From: Cyanophora paradoxa
Taxonomy: Eukaryota > Glaucocystophyceae > Cyanophorales > Cyanophoraceae
Assembly (NCBI GenBank): GCA_004431415.1
Contig: QPMI01000121.1
Coordinates: forward strand, 124,001-188,000
Length of the DNA: 64,000 nt
Direction of reading: 5' to 3'
Part shown: positions 24,330 through 37,378 of the stretch, piece after piece
Numbering within the stretch: position 1 is the stretch's first letter
Layout: the number at the start of each line of letters is the position of its first letter
The notes under the pieces: model-generated
What the model was told of the DNA's origin: nothing
Database searches by the model: none
The model's input: the letters and a program-made list of their open reading frames with translations, nothing else
Made by a program: the position numbers and the translations under genes

Positions 24330-24620
24330 GTGCCAGTGCCGGGTATAGGCTGTGGCCCGGCGGGCCTGTGCCGTGCGGCCCGGCGCCGGCCGGGCCGGCG
24401 GCCATCATGGCATGGCCCATGGCCCAGTAGTAGGGCCAGTACTAGTGGCCATGGCCCAATGCATGGGCCATGGCCAGGCTAGCGCTGGCCCGGCCCGCCG
24501 GGCCCGGACAGTGCATGCCGCGCGCACTTTCCGAAGTTCCGTTCTACGTATACGTATACGTAGGCGCGATTCCGCCCGGTATACTGTCACATATACGTAT
24601 ACGTATACTTCGGTACTACG
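24330..24620. repeat. Nested palindromes (GGCCATGGCC and TATACGTATA types)
   Basis: 24330-24500 is built of GGCC, CATG and GCCGGC words such as GGCCATGGCCC repeated. 24540-24612 contains TACGTATACGTATACGTA twice. No coding potential was seen. Confidence 0.6.
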
Positions 24621-24886
24621 GTAGGCCGCAGGTCCGACTCGGCGATTTCGCCCAAAGTACGCGCACGTACTACTGGCACGTACGCGTATAAACAGCGATA
24701 TATATATAGACACGAGCGCGAGCTCGAGAAGCGTGACACATATATATATGCGATACGTCAAGCTGTTCGCGATCGGAACTTGAAGCTCGGCTGATCAGAA
24801 GCGAATCACCATCATGGATACTGCCCATAGTACCGCAATTGCAAGGCCCGATCATGCAGCAGGCCTAGGTGAGGCCAGCGCCGCGC

Positions 24887-27800
24887 ATGGAGCTTCTGCA
24901 CTTATTTATGAACTACGCATGCGAATTCGAAGGAACGGGCACCTGTGCGGCGCGAGCACGGGTCAGTGGTCAAGCGCAGCTGCACACTGCTCGTGCTTCG
25001 GAAGATGAGGAGGTGGTGCGGTACCTTGCGTTGTTGAGGTGGTGCGCCATGGCCAGGCATATATATGCAAGCTATCTCATGATCGCCAATTGCAACTATA
25101 CGCCAACGTTTAACGGAGTTATATGCGAACGATATGTACGTGCATATATATATGCGAATGTTTGAACTCCCAGCAGGCTCGACATCGGAGGGGTGATCAT
25201 GAATTTGGAGTGCAATGCTAGCAGCACTTGCGACTTCAATGCGCACATTCGCGAGGAGTCCTCAGGCCCACTCGAAGCCCGCCGGGCTCTTATAGAGCTC
25301 CTTTCAGCATTCAAATGCGATCCAAAGGATAAATTTAAGGATGTGCCCAGACCGGACGCGGTCAAGTCTCTCGAGAATTGGAGGTGTGCAGTTTTGCTTC
25401 CGCTCATTGTGTAGCCAAAATTTGATGTTTAACGCACGGTGTGGCTGTAAGCAGCAAACTGTTGCGACTAGCTTTCCCGAATGTTCCACTCGTTAAACTT
25501 CCGAAGAATTCCGTGCGACTTTCTCGTTGGCTTAAGCTTATGACTATGCGACCTTTAGCTGACGACTAAAATCCGTTTCAGGCTCGAAAGGTGCGGCAAT
25601 TACAGTCCCCCTTCTCCATTTATTGATCTCTTGCTATCACATTAACAGGCGGCAAATGAAGAGTTTTTGACTGCCATGATTAAGAACGATTATGATATTC
25701 TAGTTGAAGATATGCGAAAATTGAAGATAAAGGTATTGGACACTCCATCATTGTCTCATGGCGAGCTAAAGACGATCTTGAGCCTTCTGAGCCAACTGTT
25801 CCGGGTATGTAATTATAAATGTATTTTATAAAATATTGAGTTGTGCTTATGCACGCATGTCTGTCGCGCAGAGATGCATGTTCGGAAAGCTCTGCAATTT
25901 CGGCAACGCTGCAGGTTTGAGTGTTAATGCATCTTTATCGAGTCCGGAGCTCGATATGCTTCTTTCTTGGGCGAATCAGACATTGAAGTATGCATATTCT
26001 GACTGTAAATCTGCCAATCGTGCTCTTAATAAAAGGCATGGCAGAAATTCGCACGCTCCATCGGAATTGCGGGACCGCGGCATTGATCCGCTTGCTTTTT
26101 CGTCAGAATTACGGGTATTTATAGGTTCTCTAACACATTCACATATGAACGCAATATGTGACACCACTTCGAATTTAGGATATGAGAATTTACGCTCAAA
26201 TATTCCGAGAAGTCGTGCACACGGCTGGCATTCCATTGGACGCTTCGGCTCTCGTCGAGAGCATCTACGCCTTGGAAGAGCCTCGGGAGAGAGCATCTGA
26301 ATTTCTCAAAGCCCTTGAAGATGCGAGAGTTGGCATGGGGGTCCGATGTCGCGACTTCGCAAGTGAAGAGGCTTTAGTGCGGGTGTGTGGCGCCGGCCGT
26401 AATACAATTAGACAAGTGCACATTTAAAATTTATTCATTTCTGTGAAATTAAATGCATCCAGGGAGATGACGATGCACACTTCGCACTTCTTGCTCTTTT
26501 GAAGTACAGAGCGTCGAATCGAAACCAAGCACATGTAGATGATGGAGATGTTGCTTGCGGTATGTATGTGCGCGCTCTTAAGAAAGTTGTTTGGTGTCTA
26601 AGCAATAGTGAATTGTTTTCTCAGAGGTCGAACATGACCTCGATCTCTCCACACTCATCCACAACCTGCACGCGCGCAAGACACCGCAAGCTGGAGACGA
26701 ACTTTGCGTCTCAATGACCTGCAAAAGCAAACACGGCTATCCGCTTGTCGGCGCTGGTTGCACTGATATTGCATCGAAGCTTTCGGAATTAGGTCTCGAG
26801 ATTCAAATGCGAAGTCCGAATGGTCGCACCATCTCTCCAAGTTTCAACACCAATTGCAACGGAGATATCACAGGAGCGACAGGAACCTTGGAAGTCCGTT
26901 TTCAGCCCGAGCAAGCAGGAAACCACCAGCTCTTAATTAAGTACCGCGGAATCGAGGTCGATATGCCTGAGCACTCTGAATCGAGCTTCAACGTACAGCC
27001 AGGTGCACATGTGCACATCTACGTATACATTGAAAGCCCGAATGTTGTTACGAGCCGCGTATATCGGTTCCGCCTCGCGTCGAATTTTTTTTGCACTCCC
27101 AATAGCAAATGCAACGATTTGTCTCTATGTCTAGATTGCATTGCATATGCATTTCCTTGCCATGTCCCCTATACAGATCTAGAGCGCACACCGACCGAGC
27201 CCTCCTCGTCCTTAAGCTTCCCGCGGCTCTCACAGGCGAGCTGGTGCCCGGCCCCCTGCAGCCCGATACGAATGGAGCGGGGGTGGCTGGAACGCAGGTG
27301 TCCTACCGCACGCGCTGCGTGGACCGCTTCGGCAACGTGGTGGTGCGGAGCGTGGAGCAGCTGGCGGAGCTTGGCCTGCGGCTGCGGGTCACGGATCCGC
27401 TGGGCCGCGACGTCGCTGTCAACACCGACGTCGATCCCGTGAGCGGCACCGCGACGTTCACCTTCACGCCCACCACAGCGGACGTCCCTGGAGCGGCCGG
27501 CGGGGCAGCGGCACCGGCCTGCCACGTGCTGTCGCTTGAGCGCAACGGCCAGGTCGTACCAGCAGCAGAGAGTGGCGGAGCAGCGCGCCAAGTGCTTCAC
27601 GTTGGCCCTGGTTCGCACTTGATGACCCCTTGGATTACATGTACTAGATGTCGCTCCGGTCCTCAGCGATTAATCATAGCACGTGCACATGGGCTGACCC
27701 TAGATTTCAAAGCTCTTAAAGCTGGAAATATATCACAATATCGTCGATGCTTGATCCTGGCTCGAGCGCGAGACCACGGAGGCTTCAAACAGCGCTACGT

Positions 27801-30800
27801 ATACGCCGGCTAGGGGCGTACACGTAGCGGCTAGCTGTGTATTATTTCTTCTTATGATTTCCCACGTTAACGTTTCGGAAATTCTGCGGATCGCCCGGCC
27901 TCGTGCTCGCGTGTCTTCCGATTGAATCGGCCCGCTGACGCCGCCCTCCTCGGTCTTCGCGCGCAGGCGAACTGCTGCTTTGCCCCGCGGATCCGGAGGT
28001 TGACGCTGACGACGCTGGCGCAATGGGCGGCTCTGCGGAAGGAGCGTTGGCGGCATCGCAGACAGTGGCGCGGACAGTGACGGCAGGGAGGCAGGTGTCC
28101 TACCGCGTGCGCTGCGTGGACCGCTTCGGCAACGTGGTGGTGCGGAGCGTGGAGCAGCTGGAAGCGCGTGGTGTACGGCTGCGAGTCGCGGACCCGCTGG
28201 GGCAGCCGGTGCCTGTGACCGCGGACGTCGATCCCGTGAGTGGCACCGCGACGTTCACCTTCACGCCCACCACAGCGGACGTCCCCGGATCCGGAGAGGC
28301 TGGCGAAGCGGCGGCGCCGGCCTGCCACGTGCTGTCGCTCGAGCATAACGGCCAGGCCGTGCAAGCAGCAGGGGACGCAAATGTGGCGGCAGCAGAGGAC
28401 GGGTTTGTGGCGGCGGCAGTGCCCAACGAGCTTCATGTCGATCCTGGTGCGCATGCGCAGCCCCGGCGCCGGCCGCGTTGTTTTATACGAACCATGGCCA
28501 TGGATAGCGCGCGTCTCGGTGTTGGCCAGGATATTCTATGCCGGAACGAGGCGCATATATCGGTTCTGCCTAGCATCGATGCGCTCCCAGTAGTAAATGC
28601 AACGGTTTGTCTCTAGGTTTAGATTGCATTGCATATGCATTTCCTTGCCATGTCCCCTATATAGAGCGCATACCGACCAAGCCGTCCTCGTCCTCCCTGC
28701 GGCCCTCGCAGGCAAGCTGGTGCCCGGCCCCCTGCAGCCCGATACGAATGGAGCGGGGGTGGCTGGAACGCAGGTGTCCTACCGCACGCGCTGCGTGGAC
28801 CGCTTCGGCAACGTGGTGGTGCGGAGCGTGGAGCAGCTGGCGGAGCTTGGCCTGCGGCTGCGGGTCACGGATCCGCTGGGCCGCGACGTCGCTGTCAACA
28901 CCGACGTCGATCCCGTGAGCGGCACCGCGACATTCACCTTCACGCCCACCACAGCGGACGTCCCTGGAGCGGCCGGCGGGGCAGCGGCACCGGCCTGCCA
29001 CGTGCTGTCGCTTGAGCGCAACGGCCAGGTCGTACCAGCAGCAGAGAGTGGCGGAGCAGCGCGCCAAGTGCTTCACGTTGGCCCTGGTTCGCACTTGATG
29101 ACCCCTTGGATTACATGTACTAGATGTCGCTCCGGTCCTCAGCGATTAATCATAGCACGTGCACATGGGCTGACCCTAGATTTCAAAGCTCTTAAAGCTG
29201 GAAATATATCACAATATCGTCGATGCTTGATCCTGGCTCGAGCGCGAGACCACGGAGGCTTCAAACAGCGCTACGTATACGCCGGCTAGGGGCGTACACG
29301 TAGCGGCTAGCTGTGTATTATTTCTTCTTATGATTTCCCACGTTAACGTTTCGGAAATTCTGCGGATCGCCCGGCCTCGTGCTCGCGTGTCTTCCGATTG
29401 AATCGGCCCGCTGACGCCGCCCTCCTCGGTCTTCGCGCGCAGGCGAACTGCTGCTTTGCCCCGCGGATCCGGAGGTTGACGCTGACGACGCTGGCGCAAT
29501 GGGCGGCTCTGCGGAAGGAGCGTTGGCGGCATCGCAGACAGTGGCGCGGACAGTGACGGCAGGGAGGCAGGTGTCCTACCGCGTGCGCTGCGTGGACCGC
29601 TTCGGCAACGTGGTGGTGCGGAGCGTGGAGCAGCTGGAAGCGCGTGGTGTACGGCTGCGAGTCGCGGACCCGCTGGGGCAGCCGGTGCCTGTGACCGCGG
29701 ACGTCGATCCCGTGAGTGGCACCGCGACGTTCACCTTCACGCCCACCACAGCGGACGTCCCCGGATCCGGAGAGGCTGGCGAAGCGGCGGCGCCGGCCTG
29801 CCACGTGCTGTCGCTCGAGCATAACGGCCAGGCCGTGCAAGCAGCAGGGGACGCAAATGTGGCGGCAGCAGAGGACGGGTTTGTGGCGGCGGCAGTGCCC
29901 AACGAGCTTCATGTCGATCCTGGTGCGCATGCGCAGCCCCGGCGCCGGCCGCGTTGTTTTATACGAACCATGGCCATGGATAGCGCGCGTCTCGGTGTTG
30001 GCCAGGATATTCTATGCCGGAACGAGGCGCATATATCGGTTCTGCCTAGCATCGATGCGCTCCCAGTAGTAAGTGCAACAGTTTGTCTCTAGGTTTAGAT
30101 TGCATTGCATATGCATTTCCTTGCCATGTCCCCTATATAGAGCGCATACCGACCAAGCCGTCCTCGTCCTCCCTGCGGCCCTCGCAGGCAAGCTGGTGCC
30201 CGGCCCCCTGCAGCCCGATACGAATGGAGCGGGGGTGGCTGGAACGCAGGTGTCCTACCGCACGCGCTGCGTGGACCGCTTCGGCAACGTGGTGGTGCGG
30301 AGCGTGGAGCAGCTGGCGGAGCTTGGCCTGCGGCTGCGGGTCACGGATCCGCTGGGCCGCGACGTCGCTGTCAACACCGACGTCGATCCCGTGAGCGGCA
30401 CCGCGACGTTCACCTTCACGCCCACCACAGCGGACGTCCCTGGAGCGGCCGGCGGGGCAGCGGCACCGGCCTGCCACGTGCTGTCGCTTGAGCGCAACAG
30501 CCAGGTCGTACCAGCAGCAGAGAGTGGCGGAGCAGCGCGCCAAGTGCTTCACGTTGGCCCTGGTTCGCACTTGATGACCCCTTCGATTACATGTACTAGA
30601 TGTCGCTCCGGTCCTCAGCGATTAATCATAGCACGTGCACATGGGCTGACCCTAGATTTCAAAGCTCTTAAAGCTGGAAATATATCACAATATCGTCGAT
30701 GCTTGATCCTGGCTCGAGCGCGAGACCACGGAGGCTTCAAACAGCGCTACGCCGGCTAGGGGCGTACACGTAGCGGCTAGCTGTGTATTATTTCTTCTTA

Positions 30801-33800
30801 TGATTTCCCACGTTAACGTTTCGGAAATTCTGCGGATCGCCCGGCCTCGTGCTCGCGTGTCTTCCGATTGAATCGGCCCGCTGACGCCGCCCTCCTCGGT
30901 CTTCGCGCGCAGGCGAACTGCTGCTTTGCCCCGCGGATCCGGAGGTTGACGCTGACGACGCTGGCGCAATGGGCGGCTCTGCAGAAGGAGCGTTGGCGGC
31001 ATCGCAGACAGTGGCGCGGACAGTGACGGCAGGGAGGCAGGTGTCCTACCGCGTGCGCTGCGTGGACCGCTTCGGCAACGTGGTGGTGCGGAGCGTGGAG
31101 CAGCTGGAAGCGCGTGGTGTACGGCTGCGAGTCGCGGACCCGCTGGGGCAGCCGGTGCCTGTGACCGCGGACGTCGATCCCGTGAGTGGCACCGCGACGT
31201 TCACCTTCACGCCCACCACAGCGGACGTCCCCGGATCCGGAGAGGCTGGCGAAGCGGCGGCGCCGGCCTGCCACGTGCTGTCGCTCGAGCATAACGGCCA
31301 GGCCGTGCAAGCAGCAGGGGACGCAAATGTGGCGGCAGCAGAGGACGGGTTTGTGGCGGCGGCAGTGCCCAACGAGCTTCATGTCGATCCTGGTGCGCAT
31401 GCGCAGCCCCGGCGCCGGCCGCGTTGTTTTATACGAACCATGGCCATGGATAGCGCGCGTCTCGGTGTTGGCCAGGATATTCTATGCCGGAACGAGGCGC
31501 ATATATCGGTTCTGCCTAGCATCGATGCGCTCCCAGTAGTAAATGCAACGGTTTGTCTCTAGGTTTAGATTGCATTGCATATGCATTTCCTTGCCATGTC
31601 CCCTATATAGAGCGCATACCGACCAAGCCGTCCTCGTCCTCCCTGCGGCCCTCGCAGGCAAGCTGGTGCCCGGCCCCCTGCAGCCCGATACGAATGGAGC
31701 GGGGGTGGCTGGAACGCAGGTGTCCTACCGCACGCGCTGCGTGGACCGCTTCGGCAACGTGGTGGTGCGGAGCGTGGAGCAGCTGGCGGAGCTTGGCCTG
31801 CGGCTGCGGGTCACGGATCCGCTGGGCCGCGACGTCGCTGTCAACACCGACGTCGATCCCGTGAGCGGCACCGCGACGTTCACCTTCACGCCGACCACAG
31901 CGGACGTCCCTGGAGCGGCCGGCGGGGCAGCGGCACCGGCCTGCCACGTGCTGTCGCTTGAGCGCAACGGCCAGGTCGTACCAGCAGCAGAGAGTGGCGG
32001 AGCAGCGCGCCAAGTGCTTCACGTTGGCCCTGGTTCGCACTTGATGACCCCTTGGATTACGTATACATGTACTAGATGTCGCTCCGGTCCTCAGCGATTA
32101 ATCATAGCACGTGCACATGGGCTGACCCTAGATTTCAAAGCTCTTAAAGCTGGCAATATCTCACAATATCGTCGATGCTTGATCCTGGCTCGATCGCGAG
32201 CGCGAGACCACGGAGGCTTCAAACAGCGCTACGCCGGCTAGGGGCGTACACGTAGCGGCTAGCTGTGTATTATTTCTTCTTATGATTTCCCACGTTAACG
32301 TTTCGGAAATTCTGCGGATCGCCCGGCCTCGTGCTCGCGTGTCTTCCAATTGAATCGGCCCTCTGACGCCGCCCTCCTCGGTCTTCGCGCGCAGGCGAAC
32401 TGCTGCTTTGCCCCGCGGAACCGGAGGTTGACGCTGACGACGCTGGCGCAATGGGCGGCTCTGCGGAAGGAGCGTTGGCGGCATCGCAGACAGTGGCGCG
32501 GACAGTGACGGCAGGGAGGCAGGTGTCCTACCGCGTGCGCTGCGTGGACCGCTTCGGCAACGTGGTGGTGCGGAGCGTGGAGCAGCTGGAAGCGCGTGGT
32601 GTACGGCTGCGAGTCGCGGACCCGCTGGGGCAGCCGGTGCCTGTGACCGCGGACGTCGATCCCGTGAGTGGCACCGCGACGTTCACCTTCACGCCCACCA
32701 CAGCGGACGTCCCCGGATCCGGAGAGGCTGGCGAAGCGGCGGCGCCGGCCTGCCACGTGCTGTCGCTCGAGCACAACGGCCAGGCCGTGCCAGCAGCAGA
32801 GAATGGCGGATCAGCGCGCCAAGAGCTTCACATCGACCCAGGTGCGCGACGTTTAGGTACTGTGCATTGTATATATATATTTATTTGCAAGCTGTAAGTA
32901 TATAAATCTTGCGCGCCTGCTTCGGTGCATGCTCTAGATCAGTGCACGTGTGCACAGGCATATAGCTTTAGCGACAATATCGATGGGCGATCCAGACTCT
33001 AGATATTCCTCTAATTAATATAAAATTTAATTACCAGGCACCAGAGCTAGCTGCAGCGAGCACGAGACGACAATTGCAAAGACTTTAAACAGCGCAGTCC
33101 TAGAAGCGTTGCGGCTAGCACTACATCATCACCATTGAATCGGCCCTCTGACGCCGCCCTCCTCGGTCCTCGTGCGCAGGCGAGCTGCTGCTCCGCCCCG
33201 CGGAGGTTGACGCTGACGACGCTGGCGCAATGGGCGGCTCTGCGGAAGGAGCATCGACGGCAGTGCAGACAGTGGCGCGGACAGTGACGGCAGGGAGGCA
33301 GGTGTCCTACCGCGTGCGCTGCGTGGACCGCTTCGGCAACGTGGTGGTGCGGAGCGTGGAGCAGCTGGCGGAGCTTGGCCTGCGGCTGCGGGTCACGGAT
33401 CCGTTGGATCGCGACGTCGCTGTCAACACAGACGTCGATCCCGTGAGCGGCACCGCGACGTTCACCTTCACGCCCACCACAGCGGACGTCCCCGGATCCG
33501 GAGAGGCTGGCGCCGGTGGCGGGGCGTCGGGGCCAGCCTGTCACGTGCTGGCGCTTGAAAGAAACGGCCAGGCTGCACCAGCAGCTGAAAATGGTGGAGC
33601 AGCGCGCCAATTGCAAGAGCTTCACGTTGGTCCTGGTTCGCAAATGTTTGACGTCGCGAATCACAGATACTAGATCATGTGATAGATCAGAGATAGATCA
33701 TGGTTTACGTACATTGGCGGAACCAAGCTTTCGAATATGCAAAACAATATCGATGCTCGCTTCTGCATCGAGATCAGCGATTGTATAAATAAAGCGGCAA

Positions 33801-35652
33801 ATTAGTCTGGAATTGCAATTTACTGGGCTGGTGCATGCGCAGGCCCTCTACAGCCATCGGCATCTCGTTGTATCGCCCTTTCGTCATCGGGAGATGCACG
33901 TAATGTGGATATGCTACGCGAACGAGCTGGAACGAGTGCCAAATTCATGTTCGTTTTGTACGACGATTGGAACAACGAGATTACGATCCCCGATTACCTC
34001 GTTGAAGACATTGTGACGAATACCCGCTTGGTTAAACTATCTGTAAGTAACATCATCTTTACACATATATAAAGGTTATTTGTATTATTGTTCTCTTTTA
34101 AATCATTAGTTCTTCTGCTTTCCTTCGTTTTTTTGGCTCCTTACTCATGTCCGGCTACCACGTGCACAGTACTTGTAGTGCTATCTAGAGACTTTGGCCG
34201 GCAATAAAGTATAAGTATGTACTGGCCGAAGTTAACGCGTATTTCGTGCAGGAATCATTTGATCAGGGCGATTGCGAGCTTTGTTTGAAGCCCGAGGTGA
34301 CCAAGAATTCCTCCGGCAGAGGGACGCTTGATGTGAGCTTCTCTCTCAAAAAGGCGGGAGAGTATTACCTGGAAGTTCTCGGACTTCTTAAAAATATTCA
34401 GTCTCGGCGGAAGCATACCTCAAACTCAAATCAGAACCCAAATCGCTGGAGGAGCTTTCATCACAAATGCACCGTTTTGCCAGGCATGCTGTCTTTTCCG
34501 TTATTTTTAAACCGAGCACTCGTATTGATCATGTTGACAGCTGCAGAAGCATCATCTATAACACCTTCCAATCAATTAATTGACAGCAATCGCATCGTTG
34601 TAAAAGGACGTGACCGCTTCGATAATGAGATGCTTTTCGATGATCTGATACGATGTGTAGCTTTTGAATTGTTCGGACGTCAAGGCTTTGTTCCTCTGCA
34701 GGTCCGCCAAGGCGTCTGCACGTGCACGTGCATGTGATTTATTGATTCGATCATAAATTTCGCGAACGCAGATATATGCCGGGGACGATAAGCAGTCGAT
34801 TGTCTTGGATCTCGGCAAGAGATTGCTCCCAACTGGAATTTACAAAGCTACTATCATCAAGAAACTTGATTCGAGAAAAGAACTTGATCTGAATCCAGAA
34901 GAAGAGGAGTTCTTGCATCACGTCTCACCGGACGTATTACCGGATTCGGATGCAGCAGAGGCGGTCAAGAGCTGCGGGCAAGTGCAGTTTATGCAAACGG
35001 ATCCAGATAGCAGAGCACTTGTGTCTTTTTTTGTTCCTATTCCGCCACGAACAAGTGACCATGTGAAATTTATATTCATCTGCGATGACTCCGGTTCAAT
35101 GAAAAACTTTCGCAATTCGGTGCGCCAGCGAATGCGATCGGAAGATTAAATGATGAGATGATGATTCATTTCATTCAAAATCGAATTGGCAGGTGACCGA
35201 TTCCATCGAGATGATTCTTCACCGGATATATCAACATTTCCAGTTCGGTGAAGCTGGCGCAGATTTTGATGTGGATCTCATCAACTTCAGCGAGCGAGCT
35301 GAGGTTCTCCGCATGGGCACCGACCCTTCCATCTGGAGGCAAGTGTTGGAGACGCGAGGCAACACACCCGGGACCAAGGGCACGCATACGTTCTACGGAC
35401 AGGCATTGAACTCTCTGCTCGATATTCTTCGGGATCTCGACTCGCAGCTGCAACGAGACCTTCTTACAAGCACTCGAGTTAATATATTCTTTTTAACCGA
35501 CGGACAGCCCACCGACGGAGAGGCGTGGATAGCCCCATGCAATCATGTGCAGCAGTTGCTAACCGCGTGGTCTACGAGATTGCCTATAGCTAGTGCAGTC
35601 TACGCTCTTGGATTTGGAAACGATGTTCCTGAGGTGAAGCCCTCCCCTTACC

Positions 35653-35683
<31 letters not shown>

Positions 35684-36746
35684 CCTCGCCCCTCCCCCCC
35701 TTCGGCCACCAAGAGAATGAGACTGAAATGCATCGATAGCCTGATCCATCTCACGCAGGACGTGCGAACCAGAATATGTGAAATGTCAAGCGGAAAAAAC
35801 TATTACACTCATGCCGACGTCGATCGTGCGTTTTCTCGCCGGCCGACCTATTCTCCATTGCAAATTGCAAAGGCTGATCGATTGTTTTTAGAAAACGCGA
35901 ACGAACTCTGTCAACGTTTAGATTCAATATTTGCTACCGCCACACATTGTGAGGAAGATGCGACTGTGCAATTCGAGATCTTCAAACGGAACAACGCTGG
36001 AGAAGAATATATTTTGATAAGCGAGTCGGCATCACAGATGATCCCTGCTGGAGTAGACAATGTTCATGTGACACGCCACGTGCGAATGGCTGCAAAAACT
36101 GGCGCATTCATGAAAGCTTCAACATGGGACATCATGTGCACGCCCGTCGATGTCTTTTTAAGATATGATGTATCATTATCCCGCCCTGCAAGCAACCGTT
36201 TCCAAGGAGAGCTTCCGGCAAATGTGTTCGTGGCTTCCAGCGAGCATGCCAATAATGTAAGTCATATATCATGCAAATGGAAATTTGTATTTCTTTATAT
36301 TTAAGAACACCGTTCAGTCCATTTTGCAAGCGTCTGTCGACGACGAAATCACGAATTGTTGCAATCGGTTGGAAAACCTTCTACACAACCCAGTTGCAGA
36401 TGTACCCGGCTTGATCGACCGCGAGCGAAAATTTGCCGATCAAATACACCGCGAGTTCGATTCGAGCGTCACCGCGAATTCGAGCTCTACTTCAGCATAC
36501 GTACTGCGTTCGCAGCGTTCGAAACAGCTACTTGACGACATCCGGGAACGTTGTGGCCAGCTTCAAGCAGCGGTCAAAGCCGTTGCAGAGGCTCTCCAAG
36601 CTCCAAATCCGCGGCCTGATAAAATAGCCGAAGCTCAAAACAAAGTCAGGGCAGCTAAAGATTCGGGGAAAATCGCACAAGGCGCCCTGTTAGCGAAGCT
36701 AGCCACAAGTTTTGCAACTGTTCTAGCCACTAGCCAATTGCAATAG
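24887..36746 (+). CDS. Multidomain protein: about twelve filamin-type repeats plus a VWA domain
   Basis: The start chosen is the ATG at 24887 (MELLHLFMNYACEFEG); upstream frames fit the next exons poorly. The N-terminal exons (24887-26560) encode a helical Cys-containing region with related segments (EDEEVVRYLALLR, DDDAHFALLALLKYRA). The first filamin-like Ig repeat is at 26625-27001. Eight more lie in a tandem array (27180-32840), a hybrid one at 33178-33650, and two divergent ones at 34246-34900. Each array domain has VRCVDRFGNVVVRSVEQL and GTATFTFTPTTADVPG. Array exons are in symmetric phase 1-1. The VWA domain (35070-35640) has an intact MIDAS: DDSGSM, GTHTFYG and FFLTDGQPTDGE. A C-terminal helical part ends ATSQLQ, stop 36744-36746. 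Metal-dependent adhesion or assembly is inferred from the VWA site. No signal peptide is clear, so location is uncertain. Confidence 0.75.
27059..32850 (+). repeat. Tandem array of four ~1.47-kb two-exon units
   Basis: Each unit holds exon A, an intron, exon B and an intron. Matching points are spaced 1476, 1476 and 1470 bp (A exons) and 1476, 1470 and 1482 bp (B exons). Exons and introns are almost identical between copies. Copy 1 diverges at its 5' edge and copy 4 at its 3' edge. Length differences of 6 bp arise from gain or loss of short self-complementary words. Confidence 0.9.
33178..33663 (+). repeat. Fifth, mosaic filamin-like exon
   Basis: The 5' part matches the B exons (MGGSAEGA, SYRVRCVDRF). 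The middle matches the A exons (AELGLRLRVTDP, DVAVNTDVDP), and the 3' part returns to B type (PGSGEAG). This is a B-A-B mosaic. Confidence 0.8.
35650..35705 (+). repeat. C-run and CA simple repeat in an intron
   Basis: A run of C followed by CACACACA lies just after the VWA exon ending GFGNDVPE, inside the intron before the exon starting DVRTRICEM. Confidence 0.8.
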
Positions 36747-37378
36747 GTGCACTCGAATATTCGAATAGTCGACATTTATTTATCTCACCGTCGAATTGTG
36801 ACTGGTCGCTATAGCTAGCGCTTGATGTGAAGGCTATTGACCTCGACTCGCGCTTTCAAAATTTATATATAACGCTTGCCTTGCACACTATACCGACATG
36901 TAAACGCGTAGGACAAAGGCGGTATCGATTGGGCCGGGCGGCCGCAGGGGACGAAGGGGCGGGGAGTGTGAGCAGGCGGCTGGCGCCGGGGCTGGGCGCG
37001 ATCGGCGGGCCGGTGGCGGGGCTAGTCGTCGTAGATGCGGACGGTGGCGGCGACAAGCCCGTCGAGGTGCTCGCTCTCAGCGGGGCTCGACGTCCTAAGA
37101 TAGAAGGCCGCCGCTCCGCCCAGGAGCCCGCCTCGCGCTACGCGTCCTCAGTGACCGCCACTCTCCATAAGGCCCTCGACCCTTATCTCCGCTAGTCGTC
37201 GTAGATTCGGACGCCACAAGGCCGGGCGCCCTCAAAATCGCACAAGGCGCCCTGTTGGCGAAGCTAGCCACAAATTTTGCAACTGTTCTAGCCACTAGCC
37301 AATTCCAATAGGTACACTCGAACATTCGAATAGTCGACCTTTATATATCTCGAGCTCAGTAGCCCCGCCTGCGGGGCG
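36747..37378. other. Duplicated tail-to-tail gene junction
   Basis: 37233-37335 repeats the last about 100 bp of the VWA gene, including its stop and 3' flank (36668-36770). 37022-37050 and 37192-37213 repeat the final codons of the GPHR gene on the minus strand (VRIYDD, stop). The minus-strand frame over 37022-37140 also reads GGLLGGAAAFYLRTSSPAES before AATVRIYDD and could be an old or alternative last exon. Confidence 0.65.

Noticed and set aside
36827-37195. 122-residue plus-strand frame between the VWA gene and GPHR
   Set aside because: It runs antisense to duplicated GPHR tail sequence; no coding character on the plus strand.
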